Shown piece after piece: positions 38,903 through 48,839 of a DNA stretch of 64,000 nt. The DNA comes from Macrostomum hystrix (Eukaryota > Platyhelminthes > Macrostomidae): assembly GCA_950097015.1 (NCBI GenBank), contig CATNEN010000001.1, positions 19,038,501 to 19,102,500 of the forward strand. Reading direction: 5' to 3'. Below the pieces are notes generated by a model. The model had not been told where the DNA came from, ran no database searches, and saw nothing but the letters and a program-made list of their open reading frames with translations. Numbering within the stretch: position 1 is the first letter of the stretch; every line of letters begins with the position of its first letter. The translations under genes were made by a program, and so were the position numbers.

Positions 38903-39310
38903 GAATTTCATAAACAGCAGTTTCAAGGCAAACTACTGCTCATGCAGTATCAAAACCAATAGCTCAAGGCAAACTACTGTGCATGCATTATCAAAACTAA
39001 GAGCTCAAGCAACCAGCAATTGTGTGTTGGGTATCTTGGGCTGGGTTGGGCTAACACCAAAATGATTATGTACTCAAGCACTTACCATAGCCTTTAATCA
39101 TATGTGATTAGTTCTCATATGCCCTTAGCTATGCCATGAGAGTGAAGACAGCCAGATGCCACAATTCCAGCTAGTGAGCCAGTGTGATAAAGACCTGGTA
39201 AAATAAAGTTGATAAATAAATAGTCATTATAAGGAAATTTCATAGCAAAGTTATTTACCTGTACCAGACCAAATAACTCTAGTGTACATTGGGATCAATT
39301 GTTATTGCTT
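38903..39310. repeat. Duplicated block, copy 2
   Basis: Second copy of 38322-38726, including GTATCTTGGGCTGGGTTGGG and CCACAATTCCAGCTAGTGAG. The purine tract separates the two copies. Confidence 0.9.
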
Positions 39311-39841
39311 TGCAGGAGCTAACCAACAATTTAGCAAATCTAAATTGGGTATCTAGCAAACACTTTACAACAAATGATTAGCCAAGCCTTACCAGTTCTC
39401 AGATGCCAGCCTGAAGATAGCAAGCAAAGCCACCATTCCAGCTTGTGTGATAAGGACCTGTTAAGATGTACTACACCTCACTACAGTTTGCTAAGATTTT
39501 ACCATCATTTTAACTGCTTTCATTTTCTTGAATCCTTAATTCCTTTCAGGCTCTTCAATTATTTGAATTATTTGAATTTCACTTCTCCTTTAAGCTTTCA
39601 GCTGAAATGCCTCTGGCATCATCCATGAGCAATGAGCTGTAGCTCAGGAGCATTGAGCTAAAAGCTAGGTTTCTCTAGCTAGTGAAACCAAGCCATACAC
39701 TTTTACCATCCTTTTAACAACCTTAAATCCATTTGAACATTTTAAACACCCTTTGATACACTTATTTTACTCTTATTCACTTCTACTTTTGCTTTACCTT
39801 TACTTTTACTTATTTACTTTTCAATTTTCAGACTTTTAGGC
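39311..39841. other. No gene recognised
   Basis: AT-rich DNA. The open frame at 39374-39628 has no recognisable content. Confidence 0.45.
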
Positions 39842-39869
39842 TTGAATATGGATCGTGATAAAGAGGCAA

Positions 39870-39903
<34 letters not shown>

Positions 39904-40084
39904 ACAGCAGCAGCAACAGCAGCAGAAGCAGCAACAGCAGCAGCCCAGCAGCCCGTGGCAGCTGCTACTCACCATGGTGGACAACATGAAGGTCCAGTGG
40001 TGGAAGGAAAAGGGAGGGGCCGGGGCGGCCACCAACTTTACGCCACCCAGGCCCCGGTGCCCTCCCCCAGCAGCAAAAAAATAA
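39842..40084 (+). CDS. PolyQ small ORF in a 5'-truncated retroelement tail
   Basis: The frame holds an ATG at 39848 (MDRDKEAKE), about 24 mostly glutamine codons, then PSSPWQLL, VQWWKEKGGAGAATNF, PPRPRCPP and KK-TAA within AATAAA. From the glutamines on it matches the small ORF at 7394-7600, and the same downstream 275 bp follow. Upstream pol sequence is absent, so this is a truncated copy of the same or a sister LINE family. The sequence before the glutamines differs from the other copy. Whether it is expressed is unknown. Confidence 0.45.
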
Positions 40085-40360
40085 AGGTTTGTCTAAGCTA
40101 CCTATATGTGATACCTTTATTCCTTAATTCTTAATCCTTAATCGTTAATTCTTTAAATAAGCGCTATAGTAGTAAAATTATACCCGTTTGCAGGTGTAAG
40201 TTTTCATTGACTCTGGTAAAACATTTACTTTTAGCCATTACAGCAACCATTTATCAAAATGCGATTGTCACACTGCAATGCTAATGCAATATTACAACGT
40301 AGCAAAATGTACTCACATTCAATATGATTGTAGCCATAATGTCATGTCGTGTCTTAGCAT
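40085..40360. repeat. 3' segment shared with 7601-7880
   Basis: It is colinear with 7601-7880 from GGTTTGTCTAAGCTACC to CATGTCGTGTCTT, with small indels. Likely the 3' UTR of the element. Confidence 0.75.
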
Positions 40361-40876
40361 AAGCATATAGCCTATGCTCTTGAGAACATTTCGGAATTAT
40401 GATGTGGTGTTGATTACCCGAGACTAGTTTTTTATAATTTCCTTTGCTTATTATGGCCAAGTGATATCACTTGTTTATTTAATTATGCTTGCTGCTGAAG
40501 AACCAAGTCGAAGCCACTATCGCATGTAAAATATTGGTTTAAAAAGAATGTCGAAAAGAACAGTGCAGGTACTTGCTACGGTGCTAGGTGCTAGGTGTGT
40601 GGGCATGTGGAAAGTAATTTATTGTTTTTTCTGTCTATTTTTCAGATGTAATGATGCGGGAGTTTATCATGACACAATTGTATGAACAGGATAAATTGTA
40701 TGTCTCATATATACAGCTTAGCCAAGACAAACGATTTGTAATTTTTTTGTGCTTTTTGTACAATTTTAAGATGCGATGATGCCAAAAGTAATGGAGTATA
40801 CATTCACCCAGTTCTGTGAACGGGATAATTTTTTTATGTCCAGTAACATGTATGTCTGTAACAAAAAGCAAAAATC
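40361..40876. other. No gene recognised; two weakly similar short frames
   Basis: Two short plus-strand frames (from ATG 40654 and ATG 40776) encode similar peptides (FIMTQLYEQDKLYV and YTFTQFCERDNFFM), hinting at an old tandem duplication. Nothing more can be supported. Confidence 0.3.
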
Positions 40877-40944
40877 CTGACTAGTTGAGTTGGCAAATAA
40901 CAGTTACAGGCCTGTAACTGTTATTTGCCAACTCAGCTAGTCAG
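40877..40944. repeat. Near-perfect 68-bp palindrome
   Basis: A 33-bp arm beginning CTGACTAGTTGAGTTGGCAA is followed, after a two-base centre, by its reverse complement ending CTCAGCTAGTCAG, with a single mismatch. It can form a long snapback hairpin. Confidence 0.9.
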
Positions 40945-41381
40945 GGGACACTTGTCTTATCTGCTTCGAATTTCCATAGAATAGTGGATTTTAAGTTGCT
41001 ACCTTGCCCCACCCCAGAGGCAAGTCAAGTCAAAGTTAAGGGTAAACAAAGTAACCTATTTCTTATTGCACGCCAGACCAAACGCCCTTCAGCTTATCTC
41101 CGTCTGTTGTGGTCCCTGGTCGGCTCGTCTGAGTTGCAAGCGAATTTGGGAAGCAGAAAATCGGCGGCCGTTTTGTCAACATAGGTGGGTGGATTCGGCC
41201 TAGGGCTCAAGTTCCCACACTATTTGCTCCTTATCTCTCCTCACGTCGATAAGGGCGCAAACCTGTCCTGAACAATTTGCAAAGTTTCCTGTTTGCTAAA
41301 CCCAAATCCAAGTTTAGAGTTGTGTAGAGTAGATAAGAAAATTTATGAACATGTGGCACTCGTAGAAGGGGATAAACAAGG
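40945..41381. other. No gene recognised
   Basis: This lies downstream (3') of the broken transposase and may be its 3' flank. No element terminus could be identified. Confidence 0.4.
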
Positions 41382-43360
41382 CTAGCTTTCCTGTCCCGTT
41401 AGCGGAATGACGTAAAAAAAGTCGTCATTTTGGGTCGGTCTACTAAGAGCTTTCGGAAGCAGCCAACATTTTTGCCCTGGGCGGCCAGTTGCGATTTCGG
41501 ATGTTAGGCGGTAAACTCCAATCCTAAGTGCCAGAGAGTCGTAAGGATAGTTGTAGACATTGTCGAATTCCTGGAGCACTCTGCCACTTACCATGCCGTC
41601 CGGTTTGACTTCATCAATATGAATGCATGTCGTCCCAACGAAGCAGCAATTGTCACCCTTCTTCGTGCTGAATTCTATAGTTGTTTCTGCTGGCTGGCTG
41701 AGGTACATATTTCGTACTTGTAGTACTTGACAAACTGAATGAGCGGCGACATGCCTGGTGACTTTGACCCTTCTCTTGATTGCTCCCAGATAGCTTTCGA
41801 ATGGAAATGTACTAAAATTATTTAAGTTACCTAGCCTTCTAAAAAACTGGTCGAGGTGAAGAAGTGCATGAATATTGTAGCTAATTGATTTTTGGCCAAA
41901 TATCTTTGACATCTGTTCGACGAATACCTCGATGCAGCTTTTCGCAGAATCCCATAGATTAGCATACCTTTCCGTGGAATAGCAGTATAGGGCGAAGTGC
42001 AGTAGGAGAAAAGTTTTGTAAAACTGTTCCTTAACATATCCCTTAAAAATTATTGGTCCCAGGTAAAGAATAATTTTTCTGAACTCTGTCGCCTTAAAAT
42101 GGTTAAGACACTTATCTATGCGGCGAGGTCTTCTCTGGAAATTAGACGGAGTCCAGCTGGCAATACCGGCAATGATGTCCGACAAAGACTTCATATTCCT
42201 GCGACTAAAGCGGCAGCCTCCTTCTCCAAAATACAAGTGCATTAACTTCCTTACTGCTCCCAGACAAACGGCATGTTGAAAATCCAGAGGAAAACAGTTG
42301 ACGAAGTCAATGTTGGGCAGGTCCAACAGTGGTGACTTGATGACCGCTCCTGTGGCGTCTTTTTTCTGGTTGTTCTCTACTAGGGATCGGTACGCTTCCC
42401 CACATCTATTCTGGCCAGCAGTTACGGAAAATGTCACTCTGCCTTCAGCACGCAAGCCCACAGCTCGACAGTAACTGCATCCTAAGTAGCTTGTGACCCA
42501 GAGTGCACATTAAAAAACTGCGGGCAGGGGTGTCGCAGACAAAATAAATAGTGGAGAACATGATGCTGATTTTCTCACTGATTTTGACTGGACCAGACAG
42601 AAAGCTTTTTGCCTCTTGGCAAAACTGTTGCAGGTACTCCTGTACTGGTGGCTTTCCAGTGCCGGCCCAAACAGCCACTGGAAAAGGCTTAGCGAATGCG
42701 GATTTAATTTTCATTAGGAGTGGCCATAGACTAATCGTACTGGATCGATAGAGGGGAAGTCCGTCACTGTTTAGAAATGCGTCGAACTTGTAACACTTGG
42801 TTGAACCTTCATGCAGCAAATTTTCTGGTCGCAGTGTCAACAAATTCTTCGAAAGTAGTTGCTGCAGATTCTCCAGAATAGAAATATAGCGAAAGTGCCC
42901 GTCTCCAATGGCCACCAAGTCACCAGTAGGACAGTTTTCTCTGGCCAGGCGTTCAAATGTTTTGTAAGTTTTTGTGACAGGCAAACCAATGTCGCGTAAA
43001 CCCGCAAGTAGGAAAGCCATGGCGTCACGGGGAATGTTGTATGTAGAAAAGAACAAAACAAGGAGTGCCTGTAGCCTTACCTCCAAGGGCCGATTGTCTT
43101 CATCCTTTTCGCTGTCCATGTCGTCATCGCTTTGAGTTTCCTGCTCAAACTCGTCGAATTCTACCCTACTAAAATATTCTTCCGTCTCCATGTCCACATC
43201 GCCTTGACTTGCCGACTGCCCTCCACTGCCCTCCACTGCCCTCCACTGCCGACTGCCCACTGGCTGAGGGGACACTGCTGGGCCTCTCACTCTCAGCTTC
43301 TTCTCTAAACATGGCCAACAAGCTCTTGTTTGTCTCTCTCCTAATACTCCTGCTCGACAT
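41382..43360 (-). pseudogene. CACTA/EnSpm-like transposase, broken by two frameshifts
   Basis: The N-terminus MSSRSIRRETNKSLLAMF (ATG 43360) is in a different frame from the body; the frame is lost in a 10-bp tandem repeat GTGGAGGGCA near 43218-43250. The body (about 43230-42480) has FLNSDGLPLYRSSTISLWPL (first aspartate), PFPVAVWAGTGKPPVQEYL and FVCDTPARSFLMCTLGHK. A second frameshift near 42480 precedes GCSYCRAVGLRAEGR. The C-terminal frame (42461-41382) carries SPLLDLPNIDFVNCFPLDF, NFQRRPRRID, HALLHLDQFFRRLGNLNNF and a stop at 41382. It is colinear with the intact copy at 27798-30529 but much diverged and without its second intron. The element had the same cut-and-paste role. Confidence 0.8.
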
Positions 43361-43712
43361 GCCATGCATGTTTTGTCTTAGTCTTAGTCTTGGGCTTAAT
43401 ATTAGTATTAGTCTTAGTCTCAGTATTAGTCTTAGTCGCAGACTCAGTCTTAGTATTAGTCGTAGTCTTAGTCTCTCTTTTAACGCACTTTTAACTGCTG
43501 CAATACGAATATTCGGAAGCTATTCGGCGCCAATGGCACAATCGGTAGCTATCGGTGGTTGAGGATTTTTCATAACTAACCAATGAGCGCGCGACGAGCC
43601 TTCCCACTGTCTGGGCCGTGCAGTTTGATCTGACATATATTAAAGCTCTAGCTTATCTTTACACTCCCCTAACCTCCTGTCGTTCTCAAAGTTTCAAACT
43701 TTTGAAGCAACC
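43361..43712. promoter_or_regulatory. Central divergent promoter region of CACTA-like element 2
   Basis: The 352 bp between opposing start codons contain a (CTTAGT)n hexanucleotide-like run (43376-43485) and CATATATTAAAG near 43635 upstream of the accessory ATG. The layout mirrors element 1, though the sequence does not match it. Confidence 0.5.
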
Positions 43713-45402
43713 ATGAAGTTCTTGATCGTATTCGAGGCCGACAGGCAGGTTATCGAAATTGAGGAAAGTGATTTAGTTGAATGTGAAAAGTTGAAAAGTC
43801 TGACAGTAACTGAGTTGTCACTGTTAAGAGACAGTGAAGAGAGGTGGCACTGCACGGCCAAATATGCAGGCTGTGTCTACGCTGCTGAAGTCCTCCAGGT
43901 ATACATGGATGACACTCTGGAGCCACCCAGCCTAAGCTTTGTCCGCAAGCTGATTCAGAAGAAACGGACAATTGTCGAAATAATTCGGCAATTGAAACCG
44001 AGGGTGCTCAACGCTGAAGATATGCGGCGGGCGCGACGCGATTTTCAGTGTGTTGTAAGTTACATTTTTTCTGTTTAAAAGTCTCATCCTAGATTCTCAT
44101 CCTAGATTCTCATTCATCGATTATCTTAAATTCTAATCCTAGATTATCATTCTAGATTATCATTCTAGATTCTCATCCTAGATTTTAATCCATCGATTAT
44201 CCATCGATTATCTTAGATTCTCATCCTTGATTCTGATCCTAGATTCTCATCATCAAGAACCCTCATATATTTTGCTGTTTAAAAGTCACGTTATTCATTT
44301 TTAGTTACATTCTGTTTTGTCTGTCCACTGTCTCTTTTTCTCCATCTCCATACGCACACATCTACCTATCTTACCTATCTACCTATCTCTATCTACCTAT
44401 CGAATCTCAATAAATCGATAATGAATAATCAATCACTAACAACGATTATCCACCAAAATTGGATTATCTAATTACAATCACTATTATTGATAATCAATCA
44501 ATATTGATAATCATCCAATGCCAGTAACCCCAACCTTTTCCTGACTTATTTATCCTCCAACTTATCCGACCTAACAGGACGTATCCACTGGTTCTGCGTC
44601 CGACACCGACGGCTTTTTTGGATGTTCGGAGGAGCCAGTTGAATCTGAAGCGCCGATTCTAAAGCTGCCCTACGTAGACGTGCCGTCTACTGTCGCAAAG
44701 CTGGTGCCACTGCCGTCTACGATTCCGAAATCTGCGTCCACAGCATCTGCAAAAGCCGCGGCAGCTAAGGCGGCAGCTGCAAAGGCAGCAGCGGAAGCAG
44801 AGGCAGCAGCGGAAGCAGAGGCAACAGCGGAAGCAGCAGAAGCAGCGGAAGCAGAGGCAGCAGCGGTGGAAGCAGAGGCAGATACAGAAGCAGCGAAAGC
44901 AGACGATGCCGAGGTGACTTCAGCAGTTTTCCGAAACATCCCGGGCATCTCCATCACACGACTGGAGCAGCAAATACAGTCGGAGGTGGATTTCCCATTA
45001 GGAAGCAATCGCGGCCTTCTGTACATCGCCCTGCTCGCATTGCGCGAGAGTACCCAAGCGAATAAGAAGATGGAAGCCAGACAGGAGAAACTAGCCAACG
45101 AGCTGGCCTCCGTTAAGGAGGAAGTGCAGCAACTGCGCCTGTCGATAGCGAAAGACCAGCAGCCAGTGCAACAGCTCCAGTTATGGCCCTTCGACTCTTG
45201 GGAGACGTATGTCCACTACGCGGAAAACACGCCTGCAGAGTGGACTTACCAGTTAAAACAAGCCCTGCCCAACCTAAAAACGGCGACTGTCGCAGCCACC
45301 TTCCGCTCGTGGTTAGACACCTGCTTGACTTCAGAGATGCAGATTAAGGTTAATTACAGCGGTGTAGGCCTTCGCGCAAAATGCATCCAGACGGAGTCGT
45401 AA
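43713..45402 (+). CDS. Two-exon accessory protein of CACTA-like element 2
   Basis: Exon 1 (43713-44054; donor GTAAGT) and exon 2 (44578-45402; acceptor GACCTAACAG) join in phase to give 388 residues. Residues 1-114 form the N-domain shared with the 33786 gene. An acidic linker follows, then an alanine/glutamate repeat tract (about 175-215) built from GCAGCGGAAGCAGAG-type units. Next come VFRNIPGISITRLEQQIQSE, an amphipathic coiled coil (KKMEARQEKLANELASVKEE) and FRSWLDTCLTSEMQIKVNYS. The end resembles the start of a DUF4806/BEN-type module common in animal CACTA accessory proteins, but it stops at 45402 while the adjoining frame stays open to 45809. The protein may assist transposition or silence competitors (inference). 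Transposase lies head-to-head, 352 bp away. Confidence 0.6.
44085..44260. repeat. Simple repeat in the accessory-gene intron
   Basis: Units of TCATCCTAGATTC and CATCGATTATCTTA alternate within the 523-bp intron. Confidence 0.8.
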
Positions 45403-45809
45403 CGCGGTTGTCCGACACGGAACTTGGGTTCAGGAGCGTCCTTTTGCGACATGTCCAGAATGCCGCCACCAGCATCTACGGCCCGACTATCACAGTGGAC
45501 GCCGTCGAATGGATGACGGCCACGTTCGTCGGTAGCCGCATCGTCGACATGCTCCATCGAGCCAAGGACCGCCGAGGAGCCAGACCGCATCGACGCCTGT
45601 CAGTTTCAGGTCCAGGGTCATCTGCCACGAGTTCGCCAGCCGTCGCCCCGCCAGCCGGCGGTAAAAGACCTGGCTCGCAGCTCAGTCATGCCTCGCAAAA
45701 AAGGCATTCTTTGCAGCCGCATCACAGTCGAGCAGCTCCAACTGAGCTGTTGGAGTGCTCCGATGAGGAGGCTGATTGCCTGATGAGCTACATGACTGAG
45801 GAGGACTAA
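45381..45809 (+). pseudogene. Out-of-frame continuation of the accessory protein
   Basis: Overlapping the end of the 43713 gene in the -1 frame, 142 codons include LRHVQNAATSIYGPTITVDA and FVGSRIVDMLHRAKDRRG, then a serine/proline/basic tail and an acidic end (CSDEEADCLMSYMTEED). The first part fits the expected second half of the DUF4806-like module (helix, then a WL-x-x-A-x-x-R-type ending). It is most simply the original C-terminus separated by a small indel near 45350-45400; programmed frameshifting or a missed intron is possible. Confidence 0.45.
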
Positions 45810-46053
45810 GTCCCAGGTCCCTACCAGTTGCGGGACCTGGTTGATTTGTTATAAAAGATAAGTAGCGTTTGAATTTCATGTCTTTCATAGTCATATCTTA
45901 TAATGGAACAAAAACACAGAAGCATCTTGTCTTTTGCATCAATTACATAATGAATAATTTTTTCCAGTTCTACCATTGTGCCGGGACGTCTACCGGTTGC
46001 GGGACCTGGTTGACTGGCCATAAAAGATAAGTAGCGTTTGAATTTCATGTCTC
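45810..46053. repeat. 75-bp direct repeat, two copies 170 bp apart
   Basis: GTTGCGGGACCTGGTTGA, then ATAAAAGATAAGTAGCGTTT and GAATTTCATGTCT, occur at about 45826-45884 and 45997-46052. The ATAAAAG word could be a TATA element or chance. Confidence 0.85.
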
Positions 46054-46149
46054 CAATGTTTAATCTTATGCTCGATCTTGTATTTCAACTCATTCTGAAT
46101 CTCATGTTTGATCTTATGCTCAATCTCATATTTCCGCTTATTAAGAATC

Positions 46150-46352
46150 TTTGCTTCATCTCGTTTACAATCTCAAATCTTATGTACCTCAATCCATATA
46201 CATCTCATATCTCATATCTTTGCTTCATCTCGTTTACAATCTCAAATCTAATGTACCTCAATCCATATACATCTCATATCTCATATCTTTGCTTCATCTC
46301 GTTTACAATCTCAAATCTAATGTACCTCAATCCATATACATCTGGATTCTAT
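46150..46352. repeat. 69-bp tandem repeat, about 3 copies
   Basis: Starts of TTTGCTTCATCTCGTTTACA at 46150, 46219 and 46288 give an exact 69-bp period. As 69 is a multiple of three, the same peptide recurs in frame, but there is no other coding evidence. Confidence 0.95.
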
Positions 46353-46494
46353 CTCACTCGATCTCTATTCTCTGCATTGATGTACATGTGTATGTAAACA
46401 TGTAATTTTACAGTAAACCTTGCACATACAACTAGTCGTGCATACTTTCCAATTTCTCCAGCAAACCAGTCAGCCGGTTACGCGACGACATGGT

Positions 46495-46640
46495 CGACTG
46501 GCGGAGGTGGCATGACAGGGACAACTGGCGCAGGTGGCATGACAGGGACAACTGGCGCAGGTGGCATGACAGGGACGACTGGCGGAGTTGGCACAACTAG
46601 GACGACTGACTGGCGCGCAGGTGGCTTGACAGGGACGACT
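46495..46640. repeat. 27-bp minisatellite
   Basis: Units of ACTGGCGCAGGTGGCATGAC plus AGGGACA occur about five times. Both strands stay open because 27 is divisible by three. Confidence 0.9.
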
Positions 46641-46723
46641 GGCAGAGCTGACAGGGACAAAATGTGGACTAATTTTCGTGCTTTGTATTTACTTAAAAAC
46701 GTATACCGTACTGTCTTTGCATG

Positions 46724-47578
46724 TGTAGTGAGCCGTAGCTTAGGTGGCTCCCTTTTCCCGGCACTGAGTGGCTGTCCGGCCCGCCCTCTCTGGCGCTGTC
46801 CGGTCTGCCCTATTTGTCCTCCCTTTCCCACGGCAGCGCTTGCACTTAGAGTGTGTTGTCTCCCCCAGGGATGAGTCATCACCTCTTTGTCCCGCGCTGG
46901 CCAGTCCCTTTCTTTGTGTGTGCGTTTGTCTGCACTCAGTCAGCGCATGATTCTCCTCATGTGACTGGCCTCTCTCTTTGTCTCCTAAAGTGCACGTAAA
47001 CATGTTTACTGCACTTGGGGCTTTGATTATGGGACAGGAGCCTACGTAGGAGTGACGTTTTGGCGCCACTGACGTCAGTTGCTATTTTTAGAAATCACGT
47101 GAGCCCATCACGTGCTTTCTAACGTAGCACTGACCCTATGGGAGGCCCCTGCCTATAAAAGAAAGGCCCCGCTCCTCTGGTTCTCTAACCCTTCTATCCC
47201 TTGTTTAAACCTTCTCTTGATAACCGTCGTTCTTAACTTGTTCTCTGTGCCATCAGTGTCTAAGTTTCCTACTTCAGTCTCTGCATGTGACTGCTCGTAA
47301 GCTCAGTTCTGGCTAAGTCCCGAAACTAACTTAGCCTTCCACCCCACCATCCGAGCTACGCAGGACACTGACAGCCTGTAATTGCAACTGGAACTCTGCA
47401 CTGTGTGCTTCTCGAGACTTTGTGACTTCGTTTCTTTCGGGCCAAGGATCCTTCACCTCACCGAAGGCAGAAGTCCTGACGCCCTGGTGGCAGCGCTACT
47501 ACTACACTACCTGATATTCTTGGACTTCATATTGGAGTCCGCCGGATCCTCATTGTTAGCAGGACGACCGGTACAACA
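46724..47578 (+). mobile_element. Probable solo LTR, 855 bp
   Basis: The segment begins TGTAGTGAGCC and ends GGTACAACA (TGT...ACA), with CATG on both sides (46720-46723 and 47579-47582) as a four-base target duplication. The flanks are found uninterrupted at 48127-48195: ACTGTCTTTGCATG followed directly by ATGTCACTC and AGTCTAAAAC, giving an empty-site paralogue. Inside are CRE, two E-boxes and a TATA box in tight order (47070-47161), as in a retroviral-type U3. No internal coding region accompanies it. Orientation is assigned from the TATA box. Confidence 0.6.
47070..47161 (+). promoter_or_regulatory. Promoter: CRE, two E-boxes, TATA
   Basis: TGACGTCA (47070-47077), CACGTG (47096-47101 and 47109-47114) and TATAAAAG (47154-47161) are arranged as a compact RNA polymerase II promoter, expected to start near 47190. 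No clear ORF follows, which fits an LTR promoter. Confidence 0.6.
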
Positions 47579-47599
47579 CATGATGACACTCTAAGTCTA

Positions 47600-48115
47600 A
47601 AACTCTCTCTCTCCACCATCTCTCTATATCTCACCATCTCTCTCCATCTCTCTAAATCTCTCTATCTCTCTCTATATCGCTCTATCTCTCTCTATATCTC
47701 TCCATCTCTCTCTAAATCTCTCCATCTCTCTAAATCTCTTTATCTCTCTCTAAATCTCTCCATTTCTCTCTAAATCTCTCCATCTCTCTCTAAATCTCTT
47801 CATCTCTCTCCATCTCTCTAAATCTCACCATCTCTCTCTATCTCTCTAAATCTCTTTATCTCTCTCTAAATCTCTCCCTCTCTCTAAATCTCTTCATCTC
47901 TCTCTAAATCTCTCCACCTCTCTAAATCTCACTATCTCGTTCCATCTCTCTCTAAATCTCTTCATCTCTTTCCACCTCTCTCTAAATCTCTCCATCTCTC
48001 TCTAAATCTCACCTCTCTCTATATCTCACTATCTCTCTCTATATCTCACCTCTTTCTAAATCTCACCATATCTCTCTATATCTCTCCATCTCTCTCCATG
48101 TCTCTCTATATCTAA
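47600..48115. repeat. (TCTCTC)-AAATCTC microsatellite-like array
   Basis: About 500 bp of pyrimidine-rich units such as TCTCTCTAAATCTCTCCATC. Confidence 0.95.
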
Positions 48116-48126
48116 TTGTATATCTT

Positions 48127-48205
48127 TGTATTTACTTAAAAACGTATACCGTACTGTCTTTGCATGATGTCACTCTCAGTCTAAAACATTGCAATATAAA
48201 TGATG
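48127..48205. other. Uninterrupted paralogue of the solo-LTR target
   Basis: It contains the same 40-odd bp as 46680-46723 (from TTTGTATTTACTTAAAAACG to CTTTGCATG) followed without a break by sequence like 47582-47606. It is used to define the LTR insertion. Confidence 0.65.
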
Positions 48206-48540
48206 TCTGTAGTTTCGTTACTCTTCTTTTTAATCATGGCTTTTCCCTTTCTGAATGCGCTTTATAACATGTTTCATATGCATATTCAGCATATTCAGGA
48301 ATAATGCTGCTCTGTGCGACCGATTCGCTTTGAAATTGATAAAAAATCTGTACCTTTAGCTGCGTCAAAAGTATTCAATGAGACTAGAAGAGACATATTC
48401 GTAAACCATTTATAGCGGTGACGAATAGAAAATTTACATGAGCATGTTCAATTTTATTTATTTAAAGTGATTGACGCTTTATATATACGGCGTGCATACA
48501 ACAAAATGAAACATACGTATGAAAAGTACATGGTCAGGAG
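48206..48540. other. No gene recognised
   Basis: AT-rich sequence without supported features. Confidence 0.45.
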
Positions 48541-48662
48541 GGAGGGGGCAGCGTGGCGAGCGGAGCTGCTGGGGCAGGAGCGGAGCTGCTGGGCAGGAGC
48601 GGAGCTACTGGGCAGGAGCGGAGCTGCTGGGCAGGAGCGGAGCTGCTGGGGCAGGAGCGGAA
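48541..48662. repeat. Minisatellite, GCGGAGCTGCTGGGGCAGGA
   Basis: About six 19-20 bp units with one-base length variation. Confidence 0.9.
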
Positions 48663-48770
48663 CTAATGCGAAACTAAAAATTTAAATTCTTTTATTTGAT
48701 CTCTCTCTGACTTATCATGTCATTAAAGGCATTAATAAAATTAATTAAAACTTTAAATAACTGACTTCCC

Positions 48771-48825
48771 TGTACACCTGGGAACATTCGCAAATACAAC
48801 TCAACTCGGATTCCTGCGAAATCTA
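48771..48825. repeat. Inverted copy of the 4446-4498 flank
   Basis: CTGACTTCCCTGTACACCTG through CAACTCGGATT is the reverse complement of 4446-4498 with few changes. It continues into AT-rich DNA on the left, showing what the 4.5-kb copy lost. Confidence 0.75.
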
Positions 48826-48839
48826 CTGCATCTAACTAC

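Noticed and set aside
38695-38962. Arginine/glutamate-rich ORFs across the purine tract
   Set aside because: Pure repeat composition; both strands are open.
46512-47069. Glycine/threonine-rich and valine/proline-rich ORFs
   Set aside because: They derive from a 27-bp minisatellite and the solo LTR; no independent coding evidence.
47112-47594. ORFs downstream of the CRE/E-box/TATA promoter
   Set aside because: They are short, span the LTR end and lack any recognisable content.
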